From the NCBI GenBank assembly GCA_902798915.1, contig CADBYM010000007.1:45201-109200 (forward strand): a DNA stretch of 64,000 nucleotides, written 5' to 3'. Below, piece after piece: positions 18,238 through 27,178 of this stretch. Below the pieces are notes generated by a model. It was not told the DNA's origin and did not search any database. It saw only the letters and a program-made list of their open reading frames with translations. The position numbers were made by a program, and so were the translations under genes. Position 1 is the stretch's first letter. Every line of letters starts with the position of its first letter. The DNA is from an uncultured Coriobacteriaceae bacterium (GTDB lineage Bacteria; Actinomycetota; Coriobacteriia; Coriobacteriales; Atopobiaceae).

Positions 18238-20736
18238 ATGATACAAGACGTTCTCCAATGCTGTTATACCAACACCTCCACGAGCAAGGGAAGCACCGTG
18301 GTCTCGGGCTGGAGTATCGTTGCGAGCTCTGAGGACATACCGCCCGATGCGCTTGATGGGTGCACCCGCTTTCAGAAGGGCAACTCCACCATGCGGAAGG
18401 CCGTTGTGGACGAGGAGGGCAACGACCTCAACCTCTTGGAGGTCGTCGGTGACGGCGCATACCTGTACCTCATGCGTTCCCAGTTCGGTCTGAGGGACAT
18501 ACGCGGCCGTCGCAACATGTTCTCGCACGCCTACATCCTGCCGTGGAGCGAGGAGATGCTTCACGACCCGAACGTGTTCCTCACCGTCAGCGACGACAAC
18601 TTCTTTGCGGACGAGACCGAGGCGCTCGTCGAGCATGATTCGTTCCAGCGCGATGAGCCCTTCGAGCTGAGCGAGGCGCTGGAGCTTGCGGGCATCGAGA
18701 CAGACGATGAGCTGACGCTCTTCGTGGATGCCGTCTATGAGCAGATGACAAACACAAGCGTCTTCAATCCTCTGTATGTGCAATACGACGGGTCTGCGCG
18801 ACAGCTTCGTGCCTTTCTGTACTGTCTGTATACCTTCCTTCCACTGCATCTGCGCAGGAGGCTGGTGAGCGCATCCGCCGAGGGAAGCAACGCGAAGAGC
18901 ACAAACATCATCTTCTGTCGAGACGCGTCGACGCACAGCTTCTTCTTCGACTCGACGAAGAACACGAGCAACGTGATTTCTCCTGCCCGTGCCTCCGCCA
19001 TCAGACGCCTGGGGTTCGTCGACTATGCGGTGCGCAACCGCGCCACGATTGACGTACAGCGCTACTTCGACGATTTGGAGAGGACTGCCACGCGTCTCAA
19101 CGTCTCGTCTTCCTCCGCCGCACAAATTGCGCGAACCTATAAGACGGCGCATACGATGCTGGTGAACAATGACGTGAGCTCATACAGCGACTCGGAGCTC
19201 GACCTCATCATCGACGAAACCCTGCGCCTGGCATCGCAAGGCAGCGACCTTCTTGACGGGTATGTGGCGGCGATGCTGGACGAAGTCGTGGCGCGCTCGC
19301 TGGAGATGAGCGATGACGTGGAGCGGGATTTGGCGTACAAGTTGCGGGAGCCTCACTCCGAGGTGCTGGACGCAGCGGCCAAACGGTACAATCTGCACCG
19401 CTTCGGAAAGCTTCCCACGCAAAACGCGGCGAGCAAGCTCGCCATCATGGGAGATGCGATATTCGGCGAGTACGTCACGTCTCTTGCAGAGACCGCGAAG
19501 GGGCAGGAGATACTCGACGAGTATTTCGTCAACTATGCGCTCGGTGAGGCGACCCTCACGTGGGAGCTGCTCAATGGCGTGCTGGCCGACTCGTCAATAG
19601 TGAAGGAACGGCCTCGGACGAGGCAGGCGCTGAACGACGGAGCTTGGCGGCTGTACTGCGAGCAGATTGCCGATGTCTCGTGCGCCAAGGATGCCTTCGA
19701 CAATTACGTCGATTTTATGAGGAGGCTCGTGGGCGAGAGGAATGCGCGAAAGTGCGGGTGGCAGGCGCGGCAGGAGTTTTGGAATCATGTGGATACGAGC
19801 GCGCTGGACTACGATCAGCTTGCGGTGTACGAGGCCTTTAATGATGGCAGCAAGAGGGCGCGCAGCGTGATAGACATGCTGCATGACTGCGAGCTGTTGG
19901 CTCCGGGTCGTGAGGACGTGTTCCTCTCTCGGGCGTTCGACATCTTGAGGACCAGTGCTTTGGAAGGCGGCCGTGCGGAGTGGAATCGGACCATCGACTA
20001 TCTCAAGGGCACGATAGAAGCTGCCTATATGGGCGAGGACAAGCATCTTGTCGATTGGCTTGACCTTGTGGCAAGGGCGAGTGACGCGGATAACAAAGAA
20101 TGGCTTGAGGTGCTGCTCGACCTCAGGTCTGCGGTGACGAGCAACGATCGCGCCGCCCTGCTCGTTGCGATGGACCAGTTGGGAGAGGTGGCTCAGGAGC
20201 GGCGTAACGGGAAGCAATTCGTGCGGGATGCCAGCGACCTCCTCGTTGGCTGCTTTGTCGTCCTGGACAATTTGGTTGAATCTGATTACAGAGCGAATGA
20301 TGATTCCGTTAATGGTGAGGACGGTGAGCGCCAGCAAAGCGATGGTCCCCTCCCATTGGATATGTGGTTGAAGCTCGGCGATTTGAGATGGAGAGATGAG
20401 GTTGGGGGAGGTCCCTTCCACGTGCTCGACCGCACGGTCAAGCCGGCCATCCTTGCCGTGGACCCACATACGGTGGTTTCCGAAAGCGTGCTGTTCAAGC
20501 AACCGAGATTCCAAAAGTACGCTCAATTTTACGTTGACGCCAGAGGCGATGAATTCGCGGCCGTGCGCTCTTGGATCAGAGAGTTCGACCGAGAGCGTGA
20601 TGCCCAAAAGAAGAAGCAGGACAAGGAGAAGCGTCGGGGAGCGCATGCTGCCGAGGATGACCAGAATTCTGGTGCCGGCATCACCGGGTTCTTTGGGCGG
20701 ATTTTTAAGGGTCCCCGAAGCGGGCGGCGCGGATAG
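18238..20736 (+). CDS. GTPase-associated protein 1 (GAP1)-like large protein
   Basis: An 832-aa protein. Its first ~125 residues resemble the GAP1 N-terminal domain: an opening strand (VLQCCYTNTST), a GWSIVASSEDIPPDAL motif (~24-39), YLYLMRSQFGLRDI, and then NMFSHAYILPWSEEMLHDP (97-115), which has the conserved S-H-A-Y/H-x-L-P core of that domain. The rest is long, helical and acidic without recognised domains. The end is a basic/charged tail (DAQKKKQDKEKRRG). It lies 18 bp after the GTPase gene, as expected for a GTPase-partner pair. The GAP1 name comes from genome context studies; biochemical GTPase activation is not established for it. Confidence 0.6.
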   Translation: MIQDVLQCCYTNTSTSKGSTVVSGWSIVASSEDIPPDALDGCTRFQKGNSTMRKAVVDEEGNDLNLLEVVGDGAYLYLMRSQFGLRDIRGRRNMFSHAYILPWSEEMLHDPNVFLTVSDDNFFADETEALVEHDSFQRDEPFELSEALELAGIETDDELTLFVDAVYEQMTNTSVFNPLYVQYDGSARQLRAFLYCLYTFLPLHLRRRLVSASAEGSNAKSTNIIFCRDASTHSFFFDSTKNTSNVISPARASAIRRLGFVDYAVRNRATIDVQRYFDDLERTATRLNVSSSSAAQIARTYKTAHTMLVNNDVSSYSDSELDLIIDETLRLASQGSDLLDGYVAAMLDEVVARSLEMSDDVERDLAYKLREPHSEVLDAAAKRYNLHRFGKLPTQNAASKLAIMGDAIFGEYVTSLAETAKGQEILDEYFVNYALGEATLTWELLNGVLADSSIVKERPRTRQALNDGAWRLYCEQIADVSCAKDAFDNYVDFMRRLVGERNARKCGWQARQEFWNHVDTSALDYDQLAVYEAFNDGSKRARSVIDMLHDCELLAPGREDVFLSRAFDILRTSALEGGRAEWNRTIDYLKGTIEAAYMGEDKHLVDWLDLVARASDADNKEWLEVLLDLRSAVTSNDRAALLVAMDQLGEVAQERRNGKQFVRDASDLLVGCFVVLDNLVESDYRANDDSVNGEDGERQQSDGPLPLDMWLKLGDLRWRDEVGGGPFHVLDRTVKPAILAVDPHTVVSESVLFKQPRFQKYAQFYVDARGDEFAAVRSWIREFDRERDAQKKKQDKEKRRGAHAAEDDQNSGAGITGFFGRIFKGPRSGRRG

Positions 20737-20748
20737 CGGGTACGTCGT

Positions 20749-21846
20749 ATGTTTTCGAGGAAATACGTAAGTGTCGAGGAGGTCTACCACAGCCTCTTGT
20801 TTGGGGGAGGCGTCTACAAATGGCACGGGGATGTGGTGCAAGACCCGCTCAAGGGCGACCCGAATGACCGTTCCACAAGCCCCCTGCTCGTGAGCATGCT
20901 GAGCGGCGAGCGCTTCTTCGCAAAGCGCTTTGATGCCGACATGCTGGAGTTGGAGAAGTATCGCGCGTGCATACTCAACCCCATCTTCTCGGATATGGGC
21001 CAGTGGCCCTGCGACATAATTCGGCTCGAGGACGCTCAGCTGGAGCACTTTGGTCTGTTTGTGCGTCAGGAGTATACCGACGTGCCGACCCCGAAGGTGC
21101 GTTGGACCGGTCGCTATGCGCTGTTGTTCCCATACGGGATGAATCGTCGTCTGGTGAGCGGAGAGGCGCGATTGGCGGGTGCGAACAGGGAATTGGGCTG
21201 GAAGTCCCCCGCGATACGTGAGATGGCAGTACAAATCACGGGTGCGATTGACCGCATGAACATCGTGGGCTACCTGTATGCCGACCTGCACTTCTCGCGC
21301 CTATTCTTTGGAGGAGAATGGTGTTACTTGGGGTTTTCGAACTTGGTGTACCCCATAAGCGACTTGGAGAACCCGCTGACCGAGCGCACGCGCGCGCCCG
21401 CGAGGGGTGAGTACCCGCTTGAGTTTGCAGACCCTGCGTTTGCGCGGGGCACGATTGACGCCATCGACATGCGCTCGCAAAACTACGGACTAGCCGCATT
21501 GCTGTTCTACCTGCTGCTAGGACGCTATCCGTATGACGGCAATTTGACCGAGCACATGATTGACGATGATCCCATCAGTCATTACGACAAACTCGAGGCA
21601 TTCCTCGACACACCGCTGTTTGTCTTCGACCCCAAGAACCACGACAACTGGCTCGGCGATAACATTCGGCGAAATCGTGAGACGCTGGCGCTTTGGGATG
21701 AGCTGCCGCCTGACATGCGCTTCTTCTTCACTGAGGCACTCTCGAGCGACAGCGTGAGGCGCGTGTCTCTTGACGTACCTAAGCCTCGTGCGTGGATGCG
21801 ACGTTTTGCGGAGCATGGATGGACAAGCCAGAGTGAGGTGAGCTGA
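20749..21846 (+). CDS. Degenerate protein kinase-like protein (pseudokinase)
   Basis: A 365-aa protein with a kinase-like layout but eroded active site. A VAIK-like strand has Lys59 (RFFAKRF). The catalytic loop reads YADLHFSRLFF (177-187: Asp kept, the Mg-binding Asn replaced by Ser), and the DFG position reads LGFSN (194-198, no Asp). A helix-F-like MRSQNYGLAALLFYLLLGRYPYDG follows. The last third shares with the kinase-like protein at 5968 the sequence LFV(F/M)DP, then LWDELPPDMRFFFTEALS, so the two belong to one subfamily. It is probably a regulatory pseudokinase and is coupled to the next gene (3-bp gap). Confidence 0.65.
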   Translation: MFSRKYVSVEEVYHSLLFGGGVYKWHGDVVQDPLKGDPNDRSTSPLLVSMLSGERFFAKRFDADMLELEKYRACILNPIFSDMGQWPCDIIRLEDAQLEHFGLFVRQEYTDVPTPKVRWTGRYALLFPYGMNRRLVSGEARLAGANRELGWKSPAIREMAVQITGAIDRMNIVGYLYADLHFSRLFFGGEWCYLGFSNLVYPISDLENPLTERTRAPARGEYPLEFADPAFARGTIDAIDMRSQNYGLAALLFYLLLGRYPYDGNLTEHMIDDDPISHYDKLEAFLDTPLFVFDPKNHDNWLGDNIRRNRETLALWDELPPDMRFFFTEALSSDSVRRVSLDVPKPRAWMRRFAEHGWTSQSEVS

Positions 21847-21849
21847 CCG

Positions 21850-23007
21850 ATGGGGGAAACCCAGGAAGAGGTGTGGCAATATCTGAAGAACACCGCGAGA
21901 GGATACGCTTCGTTTGTCATGGACCATGTGTCGCAAGAGGGAGAGACCCCTCTGCTAGATGGCGTGCTGAGGCGTCTGGTGGCTGAGCAGACGGTTGCCG
22001 TGTATCTGGATGTCTTTCGTCTGCAGACGCTTTTGGAGCGGACTGAGCTCGACGGTGTTACCATTCACAAGATTTGCCTCATCGCAAGCGTCACTGGGTT
22101 CAGGCGCATGTTGGATCCAAATGAGCCGACGCTGCAGGTGGATCTAAACGTGTTTGTGACAAATGCGCAGGCAGAGACGGGCTTGATTCGAACAGAGATC
22201 ACTCGGATCTTGCGCCCAATCTTGCTCTCGGCCGGCATGGCGGTCGATCTGCACTCATACGACTGGAAGGCCATTAACGATATCTCATCGGTGGCGTACG
22301 TGGTTCCTGAGCACGCATATGCCTCGGAGTTTGACCTCGTTACCAAGAGCATCGAATCTGCCGAGCAAACGGGCTCGCACGTGAGCTCCCGCGTTCGGTC
22401 GATGATGGAGGGGCTGGTGGCGGTAGGCATTCCGAAGGCCAAGTATCTGTTGGGATACTGCATGGTCAAGGGACTCGTTGCAGACGCCTCCGAGGAAGTG
22501 GGGCTGCGGTTGCTCGAGGAGGCGTCGGAGGCCTGCGACATGGATGCGACGGCGGCCTTGGGCGACTACTACTACGAGAAGGGAAGAGGCACCCGCTCTT
22601 CCGGCAAGGACGTGATGGCCAATCTTTTGGCTGCGCCCGCGACGGAGTCGAATCTGTGGGCGCGGGCCTTTGCGTGCTACACCGGCTTTGGGTCAACGGC
22701 GCTAACCCCGCAGCGCAAACAGAACGTACTCGACATCTACAATCATGCAATCTTCAACAAATGGATGCTCGGGCGGTGCGTTGCGCTGTTGGTTGCGATG
22801 ATCCTCACCCTCGTCCTCGCGCCTGGGGCGCCGGTGTACGCGCCGCATTATGTATGGGGTGCGCTCTGTATGGCTGTTTGCATAGCCTTCCTTGTGCTCG
22901 TATGGCGATACAACCGAGTGAACCCGTATGACGACATCCATCCGCTGCCGGCTTGCATGTTCCTCTTGTGGACGCTCTTCATGTCGGTGCGCCTGTTTTT
23001 CTATTGA
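21850..23007 (+). CDS. Sel1-like repeat protein with C-terminal membrane segments
   Basis: A 385-aa protein. Residues ~1-180 are mostly helical without a recognised domain. Residues ~195-260 look like one or two Sel1/TPR-like repeats (KAKYLLGYCMVKGLVAD and ATAALGDYYYEKGRG), which usually mediate protein contacts. Three hydrophobic spans follow at about 303-320, 327-350 and 362-384, ending at the C-terminus. The likely topology has the repeats in the cytosol. As part of the tubulin-like operon it could recruit soluble components to the membrane. Confidence 0.6.
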   Translation: MGETQEEVWQYLKNTARGYASFVMDHVSQEGETPLLDGVLRRLVAEQTVAVYLDVFRLQTLLERTELDGVTIHKICLIASVTGFRRMLDPNEPTLQVDLNVFVTNAQAETGLIRTEITRILRPILLSAGMAVDLHSYDWKAINDISSVAYVVPEHAYASEFDLVTKSIESAEQTGSHVSSRVRSMMEGLVAVGIPKAKYLLGYCMVKGLVADASEEVGLRLLEEASEACDMDATAALGDYYYEKGRGTRSSGKDVMANLLAAPATESNLWARAFACYTGFGSTALTPQRKQNVLDIYNHAIFNKWMLGRCVALLVAMILTLVLAPGAPVYAPHYVWGALCMAVCIAFLVLVWRYNRVNPYDDIHPLPACMFLLWTLFMSVRLFFY

Positions 23008-23025
23008 GCTTTCTTTGGGGGGACG

Positions 23026-24699
23026 ATGAAAGAGCCCGTGGAACTCAGGATTCGAAAATTTATGTCAAAGCTGCCGAAGATGGGGGCGGCGATGCCTGAG
23101 GAGTCGCCGATGCTGTCCAGAAACCAGCTGGTCAAGCTGTCGTTTTTTGGCACGAACGTGGCCTTGGCGTTGTGGCAGCTCTTGGGGTCGTATTCTGCAT
23201 GGGGACTCGTGCGCACGGTAGCGGCGATCGGTGTCGTGGCGTACGTCATGTTCAAAGACCGAAATGATGCGAAGCCTGCGGTGGTCTCTTTGGCAATGCT
23301 GTTTGTCATGCAGTGTGCGACGTACCTATTGGTGCACTTCGACCAGATAACTGCCTCGTATTCGGAGAGGGGGTTGCCAAAGGTCATGGGTCTCATCTTC
23401 CAGGGTCAACGAACGGACATCTCGTTTGTGCTGCTGACGGGAATCGTCCTGTTCGGGCTCGGGATGATGAAGAAGATGCCGCCGTGGGTGATGAGTGTGG
23501 GGTGTGGGTTGATTTGCCTGGCGATGAGCCTGTTTCGATGGACGAAGGGCGAGCTCGTTAACCTGAAGTTCTCCAAAGGCGGATGGGCGTTCGTCGCAGT
23601 CTCCTTGTTTCTTGCGGTCATGTGGACTGTGGTCGTGTTTGTCGTCTGCAAGGTGAGTCCAGAATCGCGCAAAACGTGCCAACGAGCTGGCGTTGGATTG
23701 CTGGCGGTGTTTCTCCTTCTGAACGTGTGCTACTTCTTGTACCTCAAGTCGGTGGCCTCAGGGCTGAACAAGTTCCTGCTTGCCCTTCCGACGAAGGAAT
23801 TCGTGTGGTGGCGTGTGGTGCTCACGTGTGTGCTGCTCGTCGGGCTGGGCATGGTGGCGCACGATGAGGAGGGCGCGTCCGGGGTGGGTTGGCCGGATGA
23901 GCACTTCCTGTATATGTGCGCCACGCTTGTGTTTGGCATGCGCGTGCTCATGAGCAATTACTTCACGCATAGCTGGTTGTTGTACCTGACATTATGCGTG
24001 GCTGTGTTGTATGGCTTCGACAAGGCCTACGACCTCAAAAGACCGTTTGGCCTTGGGTCGCGGGTGTTCTACTTGGCCAGCTCTGCGGCGTTTACGTGTC
24101 TTGCGCTTCTGCTCTGTTGGGGCCTGCGGGCCAACGCAGTTGTCACTGTGGCATCGTATCTGCTTCTTCGGCATTTGCACGGCAAGGAAGACGTGTCCGT
24201 CGACGTGTGGTGGTTGGCGATTGTGACCTGTCTGATCGCCGAGGGGTTCGCACGAATGGCAGCGTGGCGGGAATCTATCGAAGGATGCATAATCTTTGGC
24301 GTGATGCTTGCGATGTCCGTTGCCGTGATCAAGACGCTTGGTGCGAACCAGCCGGGCGGTAAAGAAGTTGGCTCGTCGTATTATGCGTTCGTCGCCATCT
24401 GCATCGCGGTGCTTTGCCTCTTCTCGTTGCGCTCGCCCATTTATGTGGACGCAGTAACTAAGGGCGATAAGGTGATCGTCGCCAGCGAGGCACTCGGCGA
24501 AGGAAACAAGTTCAAGAGGACTCGGTATGTGTGGAAGGATGCGTCGGGCAAGAAGATTACCAAGGCCGCAAAACTAAAGGAGAGAAGTCTGACCATCCCC
24601 ATAAAGGGGGAGATTCTCACCATCGTGGTAACTGACAGCAACGGCATCCGCTGCACGCGCGAATTCTTCTATGCGCCGTGGGTGCACAAGTTCGAATGA
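23026..24699 (+). CDS. Polytopic membrane protein with C-terminal soluble domain
   Basis: A 557-aa protein with about 12-14 hydrophobic spans between residues ~42 and 475, followed by a ~90-aa beta-rich C-terminal domain (TRYVWKDASGKKI, then LTIPIKGEILTIVVTDSNG) that resembles an Ig-like fold and is probably extracytoplasmic. No transporter signature was recognised. GGGGGGACG precedes the ATG. It is the last gene of the tubulin-like cluster, with a convergent protease gene beyond it. In FtsZl-2 loci of other bacteria the membrane component is OmpA-like; this polytopic protein could fill that place in a Gram-positive envelope, which is inference. Confidence 0.6.
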   Translation: MKEPVELRIRKFMSKLPKMGAAMPEESPMLSRNQLVKLSFFGTNVALALWQLLGSYSAWGLVRTVAAIGVVAYVMFKDRNDAKPAVVSLAMLFVMQCATYLLVHFDQITASYSERGLPKVMGLIFQGQRTDISFVLLTGIVLFGLGMMKKMPPWVMSVGCGLICLAMSLFRWTKGELVNLKFSKGGWAFVAVSLFLAVMWTVVVFVVCKVSPESRKTCQRAGVGLLAVFLLLNVCYFLYLKSVASGLNKFLLALPTKEFVWWRVVLTCVLLVGLGMVAHDEEGASGVGWPDEHFLYMCATLVFGMRVLMSNYFTHSWLLYLTLCVAVLYGFDKAYDLKRPFGLGSRVFYLASSAAFTCLALLLCWGLRANAVVTVASYLLLRHLHGKEDVSVDVWWLAIVTCLIAEGFARMAAWRESIEGCIIFGVMLAMSVAVIKTLGANQPGGKEVGSSYYAFVAICIAVLCLFSLRSPIYVDAVTKGDKVIVASEALGEGNKFKRTRYVWKDASGKKITKAAKLKERSLTIPIKGEILTIVVTDSNGIRCTREFFYAPWVHKFE

Positions 24700-24740
24700 G
24701 AAGGCGAGTCTGTTGAGGCGGGCGCTTTCGCGCGAGTCCT

Positions 24741-26690
24741 CTACCGCAAGGGCATGAGTTCGGAGGCCACTCCGTTGCCGTCCGTGTCGTAAGAGACGAT
24801 TTGTATGTAGTACTCCGTGTCCGGGGAGCCCTCCATGTAGGCGGTCTCCAGCCCATGCTCGTCCATCGTGAGTTCGTAGCCCTGCGTCCCGTTGGGGTTG
24901 TACTTCTCCCATTCGCCGTACGGCAGGAGGTTCCCGTGCTTGTCGAAGGTAGGACGCATGACGACCGTTACGAATGACAAGATGTCGTCGGTCTCGAGCT
25001 CGAGCAGGGAGCGCGGCGCCATCTCGTCGTCGGTATTGGGTACGAGGCGCATTATCTGCCCGGCTGGGTTCTCGGGGGTGGTTTCGAGCTGCAACTCGAA
25101 TAGCCCTGTCTTCCAGTCCTCTATGCGGCCGACCGGACAACGAAAGAGTATGGCATCCATGGAGAACCGTATTGCGTCGTCCCTGCGCTCGTCGAAGTAT
25201 ACGGGGATGGTTTCCCAACCCTCCGGGTCGCTCGACGCGCGAAGCCAGTGAAACTTGCGATCTCTGGATGCGGACAGCACCCCGCTTGACGAAAGTGAAA
25301 GGTCTTTGTTGAGCTCTATGCAGCGGAAGCAGTCGGGCGAGTCCTCGTAGGGTGTCAGGATGTAGTATACGCCGCTGGCGAAGCGTTCGTGTTGCTCGCG
25401 ACTCAGTTGTAGCTCGTACGTAGGAGCGCCCGGTACTATGGTGCCCTGCATCGTGGGCAGGCCAAGCGACTCCGGGGAGGAGGAATCGGGACTGGTTTCG
25501 AAGTTGTCCAGGAACTTTGCGTAGCCCGGGGCAAATCCCTGCCTTGCCAGATGGTTGGCGTAAAGGTCCAAATGACTCCCGCGGTCGTCAGGCGCCTCCC
25601 TTGGGAAGTAGAAGCTAAGACCGTATGCCCGCGAGACGTTCGTGGCATTGTGTACAACGCATTTCTCCAGCGCCTGTTTGAGCTTTGCGGAGGTCTTCGG
25701 AGCGAGGTCGCCGACACACGTCGCGAAGCCCCCCAGGTCGTACAGATCGTACTCGTTTGTGGTGGAAAAGCGGCCGAATGCGGGACAGGAATTCATGCGA
25801 GCGGCGATGGTCGGCACATCCTGCGGGCCGGAGAACTCTGCCTTGCGGTAGAAGAAGTCGTCAAGCGCCTTCCCCACGGCGCCAATCCTGTCGAGGCGAA
25901 TGGCCGAGAGTGTGTAGTCGACGCCGTACTTGTCGTCGCGGAGGATGTCCTCGTAGCGGCTGCAGATGTCCTCGAGCAGGGCCTCGGTGTCGGACCCACA
26001 TGCCTCGCGGTCGCATACGAACCGGTAGTTCCATCCGCTGCCGGGGACGGTCTCTTCCGAGGCGACCATGTAGTCCGCATATGGTGACATCATGGCTGCC
26101 ACCTCCACGCTGCCCATAAGGCAGGCATCATAGCCAATCATCTCGAGGTGTCTCGATGGGCCGAAACCGGCCTCCTTGAGCGATGTGGCGACTTCGGGCA
26201 GGCCCATGTTGCTATGCGAGGAGGCATCAAAGCCATAGCCGCCGTGTGGTCCGCCCCCGTGATTCCACAGGATGAGGTCATAGCGGTCGGCCGGGCAGCG
26301 CGATGTTGCGAGGTCGATGAAGTATGACAGCGTTGATGCGGATGACATGTCCCTCCGCCTCGCATCGTCAAGAGACTCAAGGGAGTTCAGATCGGAGGTC
26401 TGCGCCATGCGGAAGACCTGCATCTCTCCGTCCGAGAGGCCCAACGTGGGCCAGGAGCTGGTGCCGCCTGCCGCCACTACGACGTTGACCCTACTGAAGT
26501 CCGCGCCGCTCTGTGCAATCTCATATAAGTCCTTGCTGGCCAAACCGTCATCGGATTCCAGGTCTGAGCCCACCATGTAGATCATGATGGTGCGGCTCGT
26601 CCTGCCTCCGTCAGAGAATGCGCAGAGTACGAAGGCAAGAGCACAGATAATTACCGTGAGCATGAGACGGGCAAGCGAGCGCGTGCGCAT
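24741..26690 (-). CDS. Secreted clostripain-family (C11-like) cysteine protease
   Basis: A 649-aa protein starting at ATG 26690, preceded by GGGGGAG at ideal spacing (an upstream in-frame ATG at 26720 lacks this). An N-terminal signal sequence runs to about residue 27 (LTVIICALAFVLCAFS). The catalytic His-Cys pair of clostripain-like proteases is visible: LILWNHGGGPHGGYGFD with His144 and IGYDACLMGS with Cys190. The core extends to ~residue 350. The C-terminal ~250 residues are beta-rich and may bind substrate. The gene is convergent with the tubulin-like cluster. It probably degrades extracellular proteins or processes surface proteins. Confidence 0.85.
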   Translation of the reverse strand: MRTRSLARLMLTVIICALAFVLCAFSDGGRTSRTIMIYMVGSDLESDDGLASKDLYEIAQSGADFSRVNVVVAAGGTSSWPTLGLSDGEMQVFRMAQTSDLNSLESLDDARRRDMSSASTLSYFIDLATSRCPADRYDLILWNHGGGPHGGYGFDASSHSNMGLPEVATSLKEAGFGPSRHLEMIGYDACLMGSVEVAAMMSPYADYMVASEETVPGSGWNYRFVCDREACGSDTEALLEDICSRYEDILRDDKYGVDYTLSAIRLDRIGAVGKALDDFFYRKAEFSGPQDVPTIAARMNSCPAFGRFSTTNEYDLYDLGGFATCVGDLAPKTSAKLKQALEKCVVHNATNVSRAYGLSFYFPREAPDDRGSHLDLYANHLARQGFAPGYAKFLDNFETSPDSSSPESLGLPTMQGTIVPGAPTYELQLSREQHERFASGVYYILTPYEDSPDCFRCIELNKDLSLSSSGVLSASRDRKFHWLRASSDPEGWETIPVYFDERRDDAIRFSMDAILFRCPVGRIEDWKTGLFELQLETTPENPAGQIMRLVPNTDDEMAPRSLLELETDDILSFVTVVMRPTFDKHGNLLPYGEWEKYNPNGTQGYELTMDEHGLETAYMEGSPDTEYYIQIVSYDTDGNGVASELMPLR

Positions 26691-27178
26691 GTTCTCCCCC
26701 TCGTTTGTAAAACAATTCATTCTTTTGCTCTGCAGGGCTTTCTCCCTCGTTTGCCGCAGATGGCTGCATTATCGATGAATGGCGATAGGGAGGCAATACT
26801 CGTCCACTAGTCGTGCGACGAGCGAATCCATCGGGAATTCGTCAAGGGAGTGCCTGGCGGTGTCGAGCTGGACAGCTGGCTGCTCTTACGCAGACTCATC
26901 AAGGTGACAGTTGTGTTTGCAGACTTGCGTTCAAGTGCTTGCTAGATTGAATGCGTTCTATGAGCAGGTCGCCAATCATGTCGAGGTTCTCTTCGTTCGA
27001 CTGGCGTACGCGCTCGTTGGGCGTGGACTGGTGCGGCATGGACTCTCCCCGGTAGCTGAAGGCGATATATTGAATGCTAAACATGTTAGCTGGAGGTCGA
27101 AGTCCCATTGCGCTTTGGTATACGCGCGTAGGGCTATGCTTGTATACATCGGCAGCCGCGATTTGGGAGATGATTGGC
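26691..27178. other. Intergenic region between protease and transglutaminase genes
   Basis: 488 bp between divergent genes, expected to hold both promoters. The only gene-like feature is a 46-codon minus-strand frame (26899-27039, separate entry). The region near 27062-27095 (GATATATTGAATGC, ACATGTTAGC) is AT-rich and may be promoter. Nothing else stands out. Confidence 0.5.
26899..27039 (-). CDS. Possible 46-aa hydrophilic small protein
   Basis: A short frame beginning MPHQSTPNERVRQSNEENL and ending QTQLSP, with a strong GGGGAG seven bases before its ATG. The middle (NLDMIGDLLIERIQSSKHL) could form one amphipathic helix. There is no homology I recognise. The good ribosome-binding site is the only positive sign, so it may be chance. 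Confidence 0.3.
   Translation of the reverse strand: MPHQSTPNERVRQSNEENLDMIGDLLIERIQSSKHLNASLQTQLSP

Noticed and set aside
19594..21291. 565-aa minus-strand open frame spanning the GAP1-like and pseudokinase genes
   Set aside because: Covers a gene junction on the opposite strand, has no recognisable domain and is explained by codon bias of the real genes.
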